DNA of 64,000 bases from Rhizophagus irregularis (taxonomy: Eukaryota; Glomeromycota; Glomeromycetes; Glomerales; Glomeraceae), in assembly GCF_026210795.1 (NCBI RefSeq), contig NC_089460.1, forward strand, positions 2,504,501-2,568,500. The letters are read 5' to 3'. A program made the position numbers and the translations under genes. How positions within the stretch are numbered: the first letter of the stretch is position 1; every line of letters begins with the position of its first letter. This document shows positions 11,003-24,241 of this stretch, piece after piece. The notes under the pieces were generated by a model. That model was not told where the DNA came from. It was given only the letters and a program-made list of their open reading frames with translations, and did no database searches.

Positions 11003-14000
11003 ATATATTTTATGCATCATTATAGATTTAAATTAATAAAACTGAAAGCTTGAATTAAATGGTTAGTGGATGGTATAATAATCTAATTAAAATTATATTA
11101 ATATTTTTGTAATTAAAAAAAACTTTTTGTTAATAAAATTTTAAAAGTTCATATTTAAATGGTTATTAAAAAACACTTTTTTTTTACATGTTTTGAAATT
11201 ACGTGATCTAGCTAAATTTTAATATAATAATAAATATTATATAATATAATAAAATTTACCTTCAGTGAATTTAATCTCTGATGAGCATTAAAATGATTCT
11301 TTATTTAAAGTATATTTATATCTGTAAATACTTCCTTTACATTATTTCATTCTTTATAAACATGATAAATTATTGCAATACCTTTTTTATTATTTGTAGG
11401 TAGATATTCAATAGGAGTTAGCGAGTGAATTATAGTTTTAATAGTCATTTGTTTTGTAATAAAATATATTTCTTTTACATCATCTTCCAATTCAGATATA
11501 TTTATATTATCAGATATAATAAGCAATAAAATTTTATAAATATACATAAAAATGACATAAGCAAATAAGTTATGAGCATATTATATCATTTCTGCAGCAT
11601 TAAGATTTTCTTTATAAATGACATTCTCTTTATGAATAAAGATAGTATTTACTATTGATGATATGTTTTGTATTAAAATTTATTAAAAAACATGAAAAAA
11701 GCAAGAATATGTTTCAAACTTTAATAAATATGATGTATTACAATTTATAATGATAATGTATTATTATTATTATTAACAATTATAGTAGTATTTAGATATA
11801 TACAATAGTTTTTTTGTTATACATTATATAGTAGTGGGTCTGCAAACTTATCATCTTTACCAAACTCTACAACTTTCTGTATTACTCATTTTTTATTGAG
11901 ATTTATTTTATTACTATTTTTACAAAAATGTGATCAGTTTGATTAATATAATATTATAATAAAATATTAATTTTAGTATAATATAATATTAAAATTTATA
12001 TTTTAATTATATAATTAGAATGAAAATTATAATTTATAAAAATTTTTTTTTTAGATTTACTTTAATCATTAATAATTAATGTTTAAATTAATTTTATTGA
12101 TTAAAATTTATCAAAAATATTTTATTTTTTTAAGTTAAAATATTATAATAATAATTGAATAAATAAGATTTCTTTTAATATAATTTTATAATTTTATAAT
12201 ATAAATAAATATAAATAATAAATACTTGCAAAAAGCTTTTTTAGATCTTTATTATATAAAACTTTATAAAGATTATAATAGATTGTAAAAGATTATGAAA
12301 GATCATTTATTTCAATGCTAAAGATTTTTATTAAATATATGCACTGTATATTTAAAACTTTTATATAAGTAAATTTAAAGAAAAATAGGATTGAAAATTA
12401 CTTTATTTTATAATTAACCATTAATTTTAATATGCACAAATTAAGCATATATTAAAAAACTTACATTTTTTGAAAACTTTATTATAAAATATGAACAAAT
12501 ATTTTGCATAAGTTTTTTGTATAAATACAAAAAAAAAAATAGGTTTTGATAAAACAATTTTTGAGCTTTTTAAATAATATAAAAATTGATATTTTGTTTG
12601 AAATGTTAAATTGAAAGTTTGCTATGAAATTTTATAAACTATGATAATAATTAATAAATATATTAATTTTTAAATTTTTACAAATTTTTAAGTAACTTTT
12701 AAATAATATGTAAAACATGTAAAACTCATTCGGTACCTATTTTAACAATATTTAAAAAATTCGATGGCTAATTTAGGTTATTTTAATACCATAGTAATCA
12801 GCCAAAAGACTAAAACTAGTAATAATAGTATTATAATATAATAAAAATAAATAAATAAATAGATAAATAAATAAATAAATAAAATTTGGCTGCAAATTGA
12901 AAACATTTCATTTAGTAAATTCCATGTTTTTATTTGTTCTCAATTAAAAATTCGATTTGCCGTACACATACAAAAGCAATTATTTATCACATGAAAACTA
13001 TTTTTAGTAAAATAAAAATATTGTACACTAGTATGCTTAAAATATTATACGTTACTCATTTAAAGGACGTGAATCATTATTAACTAGAAGTTTAAAAGAA
13101 AAAATTAAAATTTCAAAAAAAAAAAAAAAGAATGATATCTAGACTTTTATTATATAATAATAATAAGATTTACATTACAGTATATGAATATCATAAAATA
13201 GTAATATTCATACTTCAAATGTACTAAAAGTAAGGCGCATAAAAGAAAATTACCATAAATAGAAAATTTTGAACAAACAAAGCAAGAAAAATAACGAGAT
13301 TCAATGGACCAAATAATTTAAATTTGTGTCCTAATTAAGGAATTTTGATATACAATTGGTTACACACGAGTAAAAAAAATTGATCAACCAAATGGTTACA
13401 AAATTTTTGGATAAGAAAAAAAGGCGCCAAAACTCTATTTTCTGAGATTGAGAGCACATGGTATCCAAATATTTAGTTTACACATAAATTATATTGTCCG
13501 TTATTACTTGTTAACATATTTATGGAAAGTATGAGAACCATTCAACTTTCTTAAAAGATGAGAAAGATCTTTTTGTATGAAAAAAAAAATGAGGCTTAAA
13601 ATGAATTTTTTTTTCAATGATGTGTTCACGGTGTTCACATCATAATTTTCCGGACGGATTACTGATCTTTGTTGCATTTGCATTTTTATATATTATGTTG
13701 GGATCCAATAATTTCCTAGGAAGGTAAAAAACAAATAAGTTGCGATCAATACTTATTGGACACTTTAAATATTTAGGATAAATTTAAGGAAATTTTAATA
13801 TAGAGTTAATGACTTTTTTTTTTTTTTTTGAAAAAAAAAAAAATCGAGATGAAAAAAAAAATCAGGATTATTGCAGGTGGGAAAATTTCGAGATATTTTA
13901 GATAAAGTAAAATCTCTTTTTTTTTTAAAAAAAAAATATTTTATTTACCTGTAACACATTTTTTAATTTACTTGAACAATCGCGTGTTGAAATTTGAAAG

Positions 14001-14609
14001 AAAAAATTTTTTTGTGGCGGTGTTGCAAGCTTTGATAAGTGTTTATTTCGTTTAAAGATAAGTGGATAAAAAAAATGAGGCGAGGTGCGTAATAAACTTG
14101 TTTATGATGCGGTGATACTTTAGTGTTACATAAGTGTCACAACACGCGATCACCATTACAAATAAGGAATTTAAAATAAGACCTGAAATAGTATGATTCT
14201 TGAATTTACTCGCCAATACATAAAATGTAACACAAATCACGAAAGAACAAGTTTTGGAATTTTTCTTTTTTCTATGCTGGTACAATTTAGGAATTTTGTT
14301 TGTGGCCAATGTGGCGATTACACATAATAAACATAATAATATAATTCTATCGTAAAAAAGAAACAGATAATTTATCAATCATCCGTTTTAGTGATTATTA
14401 CATTAAATTTTCCTTTGTTAATCCTTTTTAGATTTATTTTTAAAGATTTTTTGATATCTACTATAAGATAATTTTTATCATCAATATCAATATCAATAAT
14501 ATCATTATCATTATCATTAGATAATTTTCTAAGAATCGCGCGTGAATTTTTAATTGTGACATGTATTGTATATTAAATGTGTGTACAGTATATAACAGTA
14601 TAAGTGTAT

Positions 14610-14612
<3 letters not shown>

Positions 14613-14648
<36 letters not shown>
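14613..14648. repeat. (TA)n microsatellite
   Basis: About 36 bp of uninterrupted alternating T and A, continuing into further TATA-rich sequence on the right. Confidence 0.95.
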
Positions 14649-14652
<4 letters not shown>

Positions 14653-16737
14653 TTAATATTTAATATGTATATATATATAAATTATACAAACACACACACA
14701 TATATATACAGTATATATACTACCTATTTATTTATATACGATTTATGCATGTATAGTTATTTATATCTTGTTAAAGGTTATTTTTACAATTGTTTCGCGT
14801 TATATGATAAAGTTTTTGTACTATTTTCGCGTCGTCACAAATTTAACGCCTTTTTAAAAACTTTAAATTATAACGAATCTAATGTTTTTTTTTATCGGAT
14901 TCTTTATTCCGATATCAAAAAATATTAAATGAATCGTGTTTTTATTTATAAAGCTTACCAATCATTATTATCAGGGGCAAAGGCAGGCTTAAAAATAATC
15001 GAAACAAGTTTTATTTATTTTGAAATTCTCTTGTACAAAAAGAATTAAGAATAGATCATGTGTAAAAGTTAAATCATATATATATTATTTATTATATTGA
15101 AAAACAAAACAATGTCATATAAAGGAAACTAATGGGGACGCGAAACGTGACATTTTCTTTATATCCTAATTAAATTTGGTAATTATTATATAATGTATGT
15201 TTAATCAAATAAGGTAAAAAAAAAAGCCTTTGATAAAAATATTAAATTATTATTGGTAATAATTAAAAATATAAATCTTTTTAATCTTTTTTTTAATTTT
15301 ATAATCTTTTTTTTTTTATATATATATATATTTTTTTTTTTACCTTCTAATATTCTTTTTTTTAAACGCGTTATTTTTATATATATTATATATATGTAAT
15401 CAGCAAAATATCATATGACCGCAGTTATTCATCATTCCAGTCATTCACCAATATCATCTGCACGTTATATATTTGTTTATTTATTTATTTATTTATCTTT
15501 TTTTTTTTTAATTGAAAATCTTTTTTCAGATCATAATTGGTAAATTTTCCACTTCACAGCCGCATTCTCTGTCTTCGTCTTCTTAAATAATCTTTTGCTA
15601 ACAAAGGAAAACAATGCGTTTTAATTAAAGATGAACCGCATGCGGTTGCTTTAATAAATCTTAATTAATCTCTCTAATTAAAAAAAAAATAAATTTTTTT
15701 TTCTTATTTGTATTTGTTTATTTTTTTATAATTTTTAATTTTTTATTTATTTCTTTCTTCTTTTTTTCTACTTTTTATTTTTTTATTTTTATTTTTTATT
15801 TTTATTTTTATTTTTAATTTATTTTTATTTTTATTTTTATTTATATATATGTATATGTATATATATATATATGTATATATTTGTTGGAAAAAAAAGTAAA
15901 AAGCGAATAACTTTGATTATTTGTTGCATTCATCTTTCACAAAAAGTTAGTAATAAACGAAGTTTCCTTTCATGTCAAGCCACATAAATAAGTATATAAT
16001 ATAATGGGCCACGGTTTTAGCCACAGAAAGGACGAGGCTCGACCGAAGTTTGAAAGGGTAATGCCAAAAAAGGATACTGCAACCTGTAACTATTCCAAAT
16101 CAGGTTTAATAATAGTCTATAATATTTATACATATTTATACTATTATACATTTGAATCGATAGTATCAACAAAAAAGGATTTTCTTAAATAAATCATGTT
16201 AAATTATTTGTAAATGGGAAGTTATATGAATGTCTAATTAATTACACTGTATAAATAAATGGTTTTGAAATGTCATTATGATTGGGAATTTCAACAATAG
16301 TAACGGATTCTATTTTAAAGTATAAAAAAGTAACAACTTATAGTTTATTTTAGTTTATTTATTTTTTTTTTTATTTAAAAAAAAAATTCGTAAACATATG
16401 TTTGTTGTACATTTCCTTTCGGTTTACTGTATAAGCAGTATTACAATTTTTTTTTTTTTATTTTTTTTTTGTAAACGCAAATAAAGCTTGTAGTATTTTC
16501 CCTATTAGTATTCAAAAAGATAAAATGATCTTCCATTAAAAACTGTATATATATTGTCTATCTACCTTTTGATCCTTTCAATAATTTGATGTTTCGAACT
16601 GTTCTCCAACGGTTTTGATCGAGTACAATCTTATATATAATATGTATATATAAAATATATAAATTATTATAATTATTATATTCATTTTTTTTTATTTTAT
16701 TTATCATAAAAAAAAAAATTTCAACAACTTAGAATAT

Positions 16738-16769
<32 letters not shown>

Positions 16770-17442
16770 ATTTTATTTATTTTATTTTTTATTTTTTATT
16801 TTTTTTGGTTGTATGCGCTTTGAATGTTTGTATCGTTATATAAACAAAGTACACATAGAGTGCAGACAACATTTGCTACTATAACCACTAGATATTTCTC
16901 CATACGCGCTTATACACGCATTTTTTATTCACCAACCGAATCATTTTTTTCACTTTCTTTTTATTTTATTTCCTAATCCTGAAGACCTTTATTCGTATAT
17001 TGTTATTGTTAAATAAATCACGTCCTCTAGATTTTTCCCTCGCATTTTTCTTTTTTTATCGTATTGCATCGTTTTTATTTGCTATTATTATACATACACA
17101 ACATTCATTTCATAATAATCTGATAATCGAATTTATATTAATCGGTTTTCTTAGATTTTTATATAAATTCGTCATTAAAAAAAGTAAACATTAAAAAAAA
17201 TCTCAGCTTACTGTTTCTCCTTTTTTTTTTTTTTTTTCTTTTACCCACGGTAATAAATATAATAATATATATATATATACCCTTTATTTGTTTACGAGAA
17301 ATTTCTCTTTGAAAAAAAAAAAATAATTTTTAAACCTTTTTTTTTTTTGTAAGTAATTTTTTTTCATTAATAAATTTAAACCATTATCGTTTAAATTAAA
17401 TTTTTATTTTTTATTTTTTTTCAATTATATTTATTTATTTGT

Positions 17443-17472
17443 TTTCTTTCTTTCTTTCTTTCTTTCTTTCTT
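17443..17472. repeat. (TTTC)n microsatellite
   Basis: About seven perfect TTTC units ending 45 bp before the start codon of the Zn2Cys6 gene, so probably in its promoter or 5' leader. Length variation here could affect expression; that is inference only. Confidence 0.9.
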
Positions 17473-17517
17473 TTTTTATTTATTTATCTGATAGGAAACG
17501 ATAAAAATTTAAAGAAA

Positions 17518-20467
17518 ATGAGCTATTCTTCCGTTGTATGGATTGATGATCCCTTTTTCATCAAACGTCAACGGGTTCAAATGGCATGTTCTTTTTGCCG
17601 TCAACGTAAGATAAGATGTGATGGAAGAAACCCTTGTGCAAATTGTAAGAAATACGCTACAGCTTGTACATACGTTAAAATCGAAAGGCAACCGAGGAAG
17701 CCGAGCAGGAACGGAAATGACAATGAAAATAATGATAATAATAATGGTGGAAGCAGTAGCGGTTCTGGAAATAATCAATCTTCTTCTCAATCAACAAATT
17801 CAAATTCTCTTAACGTGTCTTCTCAACAAACTGGTACTTCCACTAGACAATCCTCCAATTCAGGTCGTGGAAAACGTCCGATTGAAGAAGTTGAGCAATT
17901 ACCTCCAAATTTACCTCCTTCTCGTCGTTCTGCTCCTTCCACTCAAGGAATTTTTAATCCAAATCCAACTATGACTACCACTCCACAATGTATGAATTTT
18001 TTTTTTTTTCGATTACCATATTCATCTCGTATTACGTTGATCGGCTCCATTTTAATATAAATCATTTTTTTTTAAAAAAAAATAAAATAAAATATTTTAC
18101 AGCCGCAAATTGGCAAAGTAATTCCATATCAGTTGCTAAACCGGAACCAAAACTGCCTTTAATCGACAATCCAGTTATGCCAAATAATGATGTTATTGAA
18201 CATTTATTAGCACTTTATTGGGTCAATGTTCATCCTTATGTTCCAGTTCTCAATAAAAATCTTTTCCTTCAACAAAGGGAGAATGCTAATGATCCACCAT
18301 CTCCTTTATTACTTAATGCTATGTTTGCTGTTTCGGCTGAATTTTCTGAACGTCCTTCTGTACGTTCCGATCCTGAAACTCATGAAACAGGTGGATGGAT
18401 TTATTTTGATAGAGCTCGTGCTTTACTTGATGATTTTATGGATGCTCCTAGAATGTCTACAATAGCTGCCCTTATTCTTATGTCAATTTATCAACAACAT
18501 AATACAAGACGTTCTGGTATTTCCCCAGGATATTTTCGTAGGTGGATGTATATTGGGATGGCAAATAGGATGGCTCTTGAATTAGAATTAAATAAAGATT
18601 GTGAGGATCCACTTCTTGATAATTCTCATAAAAATTTAAGAAAAAGATTATGGTGGTCTCTTTTTATGGTGGATGTATTAGTTTGTTGTGGTATTGGGAA
18701 GGCTAGTAATATCGAGGAAGATGAATGTACAATCCCTGAACCTGATATTGATATTGATGAACCTGAATTAAAATCAAATGGTGCTATTAATGAGTTTGTT
18801 CATCAAGTTAGATTTACTAGGATGTTACATTTATTATTAAAACATAATTTCTCTTCAAAATTATCCGCTTCTCCTTATAATCAAGACAATATTGTTGCAA
18901 ATTTTGAGGAACAAATTCATACATGGGCTTTTCACTTGCCCCTTCAATCAACGGATACACTTATTGGAAATTCTAATAAATTTTCCACCCAATCAACTCA
19001 TTTACATATGCTATATCATTCATTTATTATCCTATTACATAGGAGGTATATAGCTAATTTTGAATCTTTACTAAAGTGTACCCAAGCTGCGGCTCAAGTT
19101 ACCCCTATTGGAGAAAAGATTCTTCGTACAGCTTCTACTCCTTTTAGAGGATTCCTTAATTGTACAACTTGGTGTTTACTTCAAGCTGGAATGATCCATG
19201 CTTTAAATAAATTTAGAGGCAACGAGGAAACGAGTCAAGTTGCTGAACAACATTATGATAAGATCGTTGTTTTATTTCAACGTTATTCACAATTTACTGC
19301 ATTACATGTATTACAAGATCATGCAAATACTTGTAGTTCACATCGTTTATCAATGATGGATTATTGGTCTAGTCCTGAAAATGGACAACAACAACAACAG
19401 CAACATCATCAACATCATCATCAACAAACGCATGATTCAATGTTTACATTATCTAATTTGGGTGCTGGAAGTAAGGTCGGTAACATAATCAACAACAGTC
19501 CTATCCACAACCATGATTTTATCATCACTAGTTCCAATAATCTTCCCTCGATATTGTCTCCCCCAATTATTAAATCATCTTTACCAATTTCCGAATTTGT
19601 ATCATCACCTACCTCATTATTACCTTCTGCTGATAATTGTACGAAAATAACCTCATCTCGTTTTAATAATGATCAATTCCAGAACTTGTCCTATGGTACT
19701 ACTCTACATATGTCACCAGGTACAGCTGCTAATAACGGATTCTTAACACAAATTAATACACCTTTTCCAAGTCCACCTCACGGAACTGTTTCTCCTCTCT
19801 GTCAAACACCTAATGAATCTCCAAATGTTGATTTAGGGCAATTTACAAATATAACATCCCCATTAATTGACAGTGAAGGAACCCCTGTACATTCGCCTAA
19901 TCATTATGTTGATTATAATCCATTTCCTGTACTTGGAAAGGATCAAGGGTCAGGTTGTGCAGAACTACTTAATAATGATGAAGATGGTTGGCCATTTAGC
20001 GGTCATGAGGCTACTACAACTTCTGCTTGGCAACATAAACATTATAGTAATAATACGACACATTTAGAAAATGAAAATTATCAACCTCATCCCGCCACAC
20101 CATCTGCATCACCAGTTGATGTTTTTGGTGAGTATTAAAATGTTCGGTCAACATTAGTAAATCATTCAATATATTCAATGTTAACTTTTAATAATTTTAT
20201 CCAGGCATTTCCACGCCTACCATTCATGCTTCACCTACCACTTCACCTTTTCATTCTCCAACTCAACAAGATGTTGATGGAGGTATAGAGTCAAATACTA
20301 TTTCTAATGATTCCACTCCAAGTATTGGTAATACGACACCACCTGGTGGTTATTCACAATCAGCTTACAATTCTTCACCAATTTCTTCTAATCGTCATGA
20401 AAGTGAATCGTCTTGTGGAACCGGATATGTTGTTAGTGGATTTAGTGGGTTGGGAATCTGTTCATAA
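17518..20467 (+). CDS. Zn2Cys6 fungal-specific transcription factor
   Basis: Exons 17518-17989, 18103-20127 and 20205-20467 join in frame to 919 residues. The introns are GTATGA...TTTACAG and GTGAGT...ATCCAG. The start is the first ATG ahead of the zinc cluster. The binuclear zinc cluster is complete: C24-x2-C27-x6-C34-x5-C40-x2-C43-x6-C50, preceded by a basic KRQR. Ser/Asn/Gly-rich linkers run to about residue 155. A region from about 186 to 460 (beginning DVIEHLLALYWVNVHPYVPV) matches the middle homology domain of fungal Gal4-type regulators. The C-terminal half is low-complexity, with a Gln/His run and many SPT/SPP motifs typical of activation regions. It should be a nuclear DNA-binding regulator. 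The target genes cannot be deduced, and no neighbour within 2.5 kb suggests a pathway. Confidence 0.92.
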
Positions 20468-22177
20468 AGAGAGAACAGAATTTTTTTTGGGATAAAATTG
20501 CACTTTTTCTTCTTCATTCTATTTTTTTTTTCTTTTTTAAAAATTTTTTTGTAAAAAAAAAAAAAATGATTTTTGCTTTGTAAATTTTTTTTTTAAATTA
20601 TACATATTTTTTCTTTTCACTATTTTTTTTTTCTCAATGTCTTTCTCATATTATTTTAGGGAAGAATATTCTCCTATGTAATAACGAGACAGAGAGATTA
20701 ACCGCAAATATAATTGTTGGATTTGGGTTATTATTCGGCATTGAACAGATATTAAATTTCTATAATATGCCGTACAAAAAAAAATCAAATTTTTTTTTTA
20801 AAATTATAATCCCCTTTTAATATAGAATATAATTTCGTTTTTTTTATTGTAAATTTTTTTTTCTTTTTGTAACTAGATTCACATTTCATATTTTTTTTCC
20901 ATCACCTTCATATTCGATTTTTATTTACGATTGAGCGAAAAAAAAAGCAAGATATATATCCGTAGATCAACAAAATAACTTCCGATTATTCCGTAATTCG
21001 TTTTATAATCTTTACTTTCTAATTTCTCGCCTTTTTTTTTTCGAATAACACGATACTAAGAAGAAACGACCAGGACATTTTTATTTATTTATTTATTATT
21101 TTTATTAACGTGGTGATCGATCCACGAAACCGTTCATATATATTACGCCATAACAACATTTCCCTTTTATATAGTTTACCAAAAAATTTTTTAAGATTTT
21201 TATGAATATCGACTGAAAGGACAATTTACAAATTGTAAAATGTAGATACAACTTTTTAATTATAACTAATGAAATTAATTATAATTCTCCAAAAAAAAAA
21301 AGAAAAAGAAAAAGAAAAAAAATTTTTTTTTTCGAAATTGATCATTTATTTAGTTGTGATTTGATCTTGTCTATACAAAATTAAAATTAAGGAAATTTAA
21401 TTATAAGTAAAAAAGCATCAAAGCAAATTAATTATAAAATAATACGTAATAATAGTAATACTAAAATTAATTTTTATTCGTTAGAGTATTTTTTTTTTTT
21501 TTTTTTTTATGTTATAAATTTTTTTTTTTAATAATTATTAAAAAGAAAAGAAAAAATTTTTTCAAAAAAAAACTGGTCGTAATCGTTCACAAACCAAGAA
21601 ATTGTTTGCTAATCGAAAGTGATGTTGTTGGTTGCCAAATTTGTTTAGATCAAGTAAAAAAAAAATAAAGTTATAAAAAAATATATATATATAAAAAAGA
21701 TTTTTTTAAAAACCTTTATTAAAAATACAAATAAACAATTAATTTTAGATTTAAACAATGCAAGTTTTGTTTGTTGTTCATATTATCGTGTGGTTTTTGA
21801 TATACATGAGATAACATATTTGTAACCCATTTCGGATAGATGATATCCAATCATAATTTAATTAGTCAAATATAGTTAACAAAACTAATTGTTACTCAGG
21901 AGTGATTACAAATATCTTGACTCAGGCTTATGTTAGAAAAGAACATAGCCAAATATTTTGTACAAACAAATTTCGAACTGAACCACTAAAAAAAGTGCTT
22001 CTTTTGATCCACATGTTAACATGAATCAACAAACAGCCATCCTTAATGTTACATAAAATGATCTTTTGATAAGCTTCAATATTGTTCCCTAAATATATTT
22101 TTATAATATTTTTGATTGATTAGATGCAAAAGAAAGATGAAATCTTTTTACGTAATCTTCTTTTTCATGTGATTTAT
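20468..22177. other. Intergenic region after the Zn2Cys6 gene
   Basis: Long T and A homopolymers follow the stop codon, consistent with a 3' untranslated region and spacer. No ORF or exon chain is supported. Confidence 0.5.
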
Positions 22178-23035
22178 CACGTGACGATATTTGTGATCCT
22201 CGTGACCCTTGTAATCCTTCCGTATCACCGTCACTTTCCCACCCCACGTGACTTGTGTGTGGAGCGATCAAGCTTTAAATAGTTTTAAAAATTCTTTACA
22301 TTAAACGCGTAATGACAGACTTGAGTGGGCTAAGTAGTTATGATTTAACAGGTATGGAAATATTTATTTATTGATATTGCTTAAATATTTGTGAAAAAGT
22401 ATCAATAAATTAATTGTTTACATTTATTTTTAATTTTATAGCATAATTTTTGATACTTTAGTTAAATGAAGTAGGTCTGGGAAGCTTAAATAATGCTATT
22501 CGGCGGATATGAATATTAATTTTTATCAAAATATCTTGAAATATATTAATATTTTTGTATGGAATTACTGTGCCACGCGCGGGTGGTATTTTCACTTTAT
22601 AGCGTAATTTTGGTACTTTTGTTAAATAAAACAAGTCTTTAGAGATTAAGTAATGTTATTCAGCAGGCGAAGAACTGTCTATATATTAATTTTTATCAAA
22701 TTAATCAAACTAGTTTGAGTATTTATGAAATATTTGAATTTTTTATTGTCTTTAAGAAGGGTTTATTCATTTGTTTATTAAATTTAATAAAGTGTGAGAG
22801 AGCTATTTTTTAAGTAAAAGTAATAAAATAATTTTCATTTTATATAATATTTTAAGAAAAAATATCTTCTCTTTTTTTAAATGTTAACCAACTCAATTGA
22901 GCCAATTAAATTTTAAACGCAACAAAAATCACGTGGAAGTGGAAAATCGTTCACAACAATGGCTCCTCAATATATAATTGTACATCTTATCACGTGAATA
23001 ATACAATTTCAGTAAAATTACGTTACATACACGTG
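22178..23035. promoter_or_regulatory. Cluster of five CACGTG sites upstream of TVP18-like gene
   Basis: CACGTG occurs at 22178-22183, 22245-22250, 22930-22935, 22991-22996 and 23030-23035. The last ends 64 bp before the TVP18-like ATG. CACGTG is the E-box recognised by fungal bHLH factors such as Cbf1 and Pho4. Five copies in under 900 bp of DNA this poor in G and C is far more than base composition would give. Regulation by a bHLH factor is inference. The two left-hand sites could serve an unseen transcript starting near 22300. Confidence 0.5.
22437..22700. repeat. Diverged direct duplication of about 100 bp
   Basis: 22437-22530 and 22597-22700 both begin TTATAGCRTAATTTT and end ATATTAATTTTTATCAAA, with about 75% identity between. 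They are offset by 160 bp, indicating an old local duplication upstream of the TVP18-like gene. Confidence 0.7.
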
Positions 23036-23098
23036 GAATAATTAAATGTTCGGGCAATTATTATTATAATTCTTTAAATTCTTTACGTCTTTAAAAAT

Positions 23099-23956
23099 AT
23101 GGGTTTTATAGAAGAATTCAAATCTAGAAACTTTTCGATTTATGCTCAATGGTAAGTTACACATGAATTCATGTATAATGCTTTGAATATATTTCATAAA
23201 CGTATTATTTATTTATTTATTTATTTCTATTAAAAGGGCTGGTATACTTTCTATACCTTGTAAATATTTATATCATAATAATTGTTGAAATGTTAGGTTT
23301 CTTCTTTTTTATTTAGTTGTTATATTAATTTATTATTTTTTGCTATTTTTCAGTCCTTTTCCTTGCCGGTGGCCTTGCTTTCCTTACATTCGTCGTTTTT
23401 GCAATTATTGCATGGTATTTCTTTCTATCTATCTTAATTATTCCATATTTGAAAATATATTTTTTCTAATGATTTTATATAGGATTTTAGCCTTTATTCT
23501 TATATTTATTGAAGTGCCATTCTGTTTGAAGGTGAGTTTTTTTATCAGAGTTTAAGTGTGATACTTAATTTTAATAAATTTTTTTTTTTTAGATCTGTCC
23601 GACAAGCCAGAATTTGTAAGTTCCTTTTATGTAAATTCCCATAATTTTACGTTCACTAATGGATTTGTTTTTTTAGTGATGCATTCATTAGGATATTTGA
23701 GAATAACCTAATTAGAACTATAGGATATTTAGCGTAAGTTAGATATATGTTCTTTAATTAAAGAAGATTTGATTGACAATTTTTCTGATCTCAAAAAAAC
23801 AGGTTCTCCGTTGTAATTTTTATATTTGTAACAAAATCAGCATTTTACGTCATGCCTGGCTTAAGTTTAGCTATTGCTGGAATTTGTTATGGTATAGCTG
23901 CACTTAAACATCAGAATCATGTTTCTAGTAAACTCACTGGAGGTACTGGTGTTTAG
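23099..23956 (+). CDS. TVP18: Tvp18-like Golgi membrane protein
   Basis: Seven exons (23099-23151, 23237-23259, 23354-23414, 23483-23531, 23593-23615, 23677-23733 and 23803-23956) join in frame to 139 residues. Every intron is short and GT-AG. The N-terminus MGFIEEFKSRNFSIYAQWAG is the signature of the Tvp18 family, small four-helix membrane proteins found on late Golgi vesicles in yeast. Hydrophobic helices are visible around SIPFLFLAGGLAFLTFVV, WILAFILIFIEVP, TIGYLAFSVVIFIF and PGLSLAIAGICYGIAAL. Two of the internal exons are only 23 nt, so automated gene finders could easily miss the gene. A role in vesicle traffic is known for the family. The alternative reading is a related Tvp18/calcium-channel-flower-type protein. 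The gene is convergent with DBP9, 285 bp away. Confidence 0.85.
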
Positions 23957-24241
23957 TAGTAATGAGTTATATGAAGTAAATGAATGGGTGAATGGAAAGA
24001 ACATAATATATATGTACACTCCAAAAAGCTTGTAGTTTAAATGGACTTTAAAATTTTCTTATTTTTCCGGGCTTATATATGTATTATATATAATTGAAAT
24101 ATTTTTAATATTTCATTTATTGTATTAGATAATGATATTAAAAAAATTATATTTCTTTATTACAATCATTTCTTCCTCTATAAAAAATCGATGAATAAAA
24201 ATTAAAATTATTGCAAATTATTTATATATGTTAAAAAAAAG

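Larger units (their letters stand above)
11003..17517. other. Gene-free AT-rich DNA and T-rich upstream region of the Zn2Cys6 gene
   Basis: No gene is supported. The part before about 13.0 kb is A/T noise. From about 13.4 kb the base pattern changes to long T runs with occasional mixed sequence, like the flank of an expressed fungal gene, so 14-17.5 kb may contain the promoter and leader of the regulator at 17518. Simple repeats: (TA)n at 14613-14648, (TTTA)n at 16741-16792 and (TTTC)n at 17443-17472. A 62-codon ORF at 16004-16192 is isolated and not supported. Confidence 0.5.

Noticed and set aside
14052-14378. 108-codon minus-strand hydrophobic ORF
   Set aside because: It starts at a TTG, has no ATG in a sensible place, and consists of hydrophobic codons expected from T-rich DNA; no splice partners.
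16004-16192. ATG ORF MGHGFSHRKDEARPKFERV... upstream of the Zn2Cys6 gene
   Set aside because: Isolated; a long intron to the regulator would be out of keeping with the short introns seen here, and the regulator has its own good start.
22312-22351. ATG-started mini-exon (MTDLSGLSSYDLTG) followed by a GTATGG donor
   Set aside because: No second exon could be found before the TVP18-like gene; a chance ORF is as likely.
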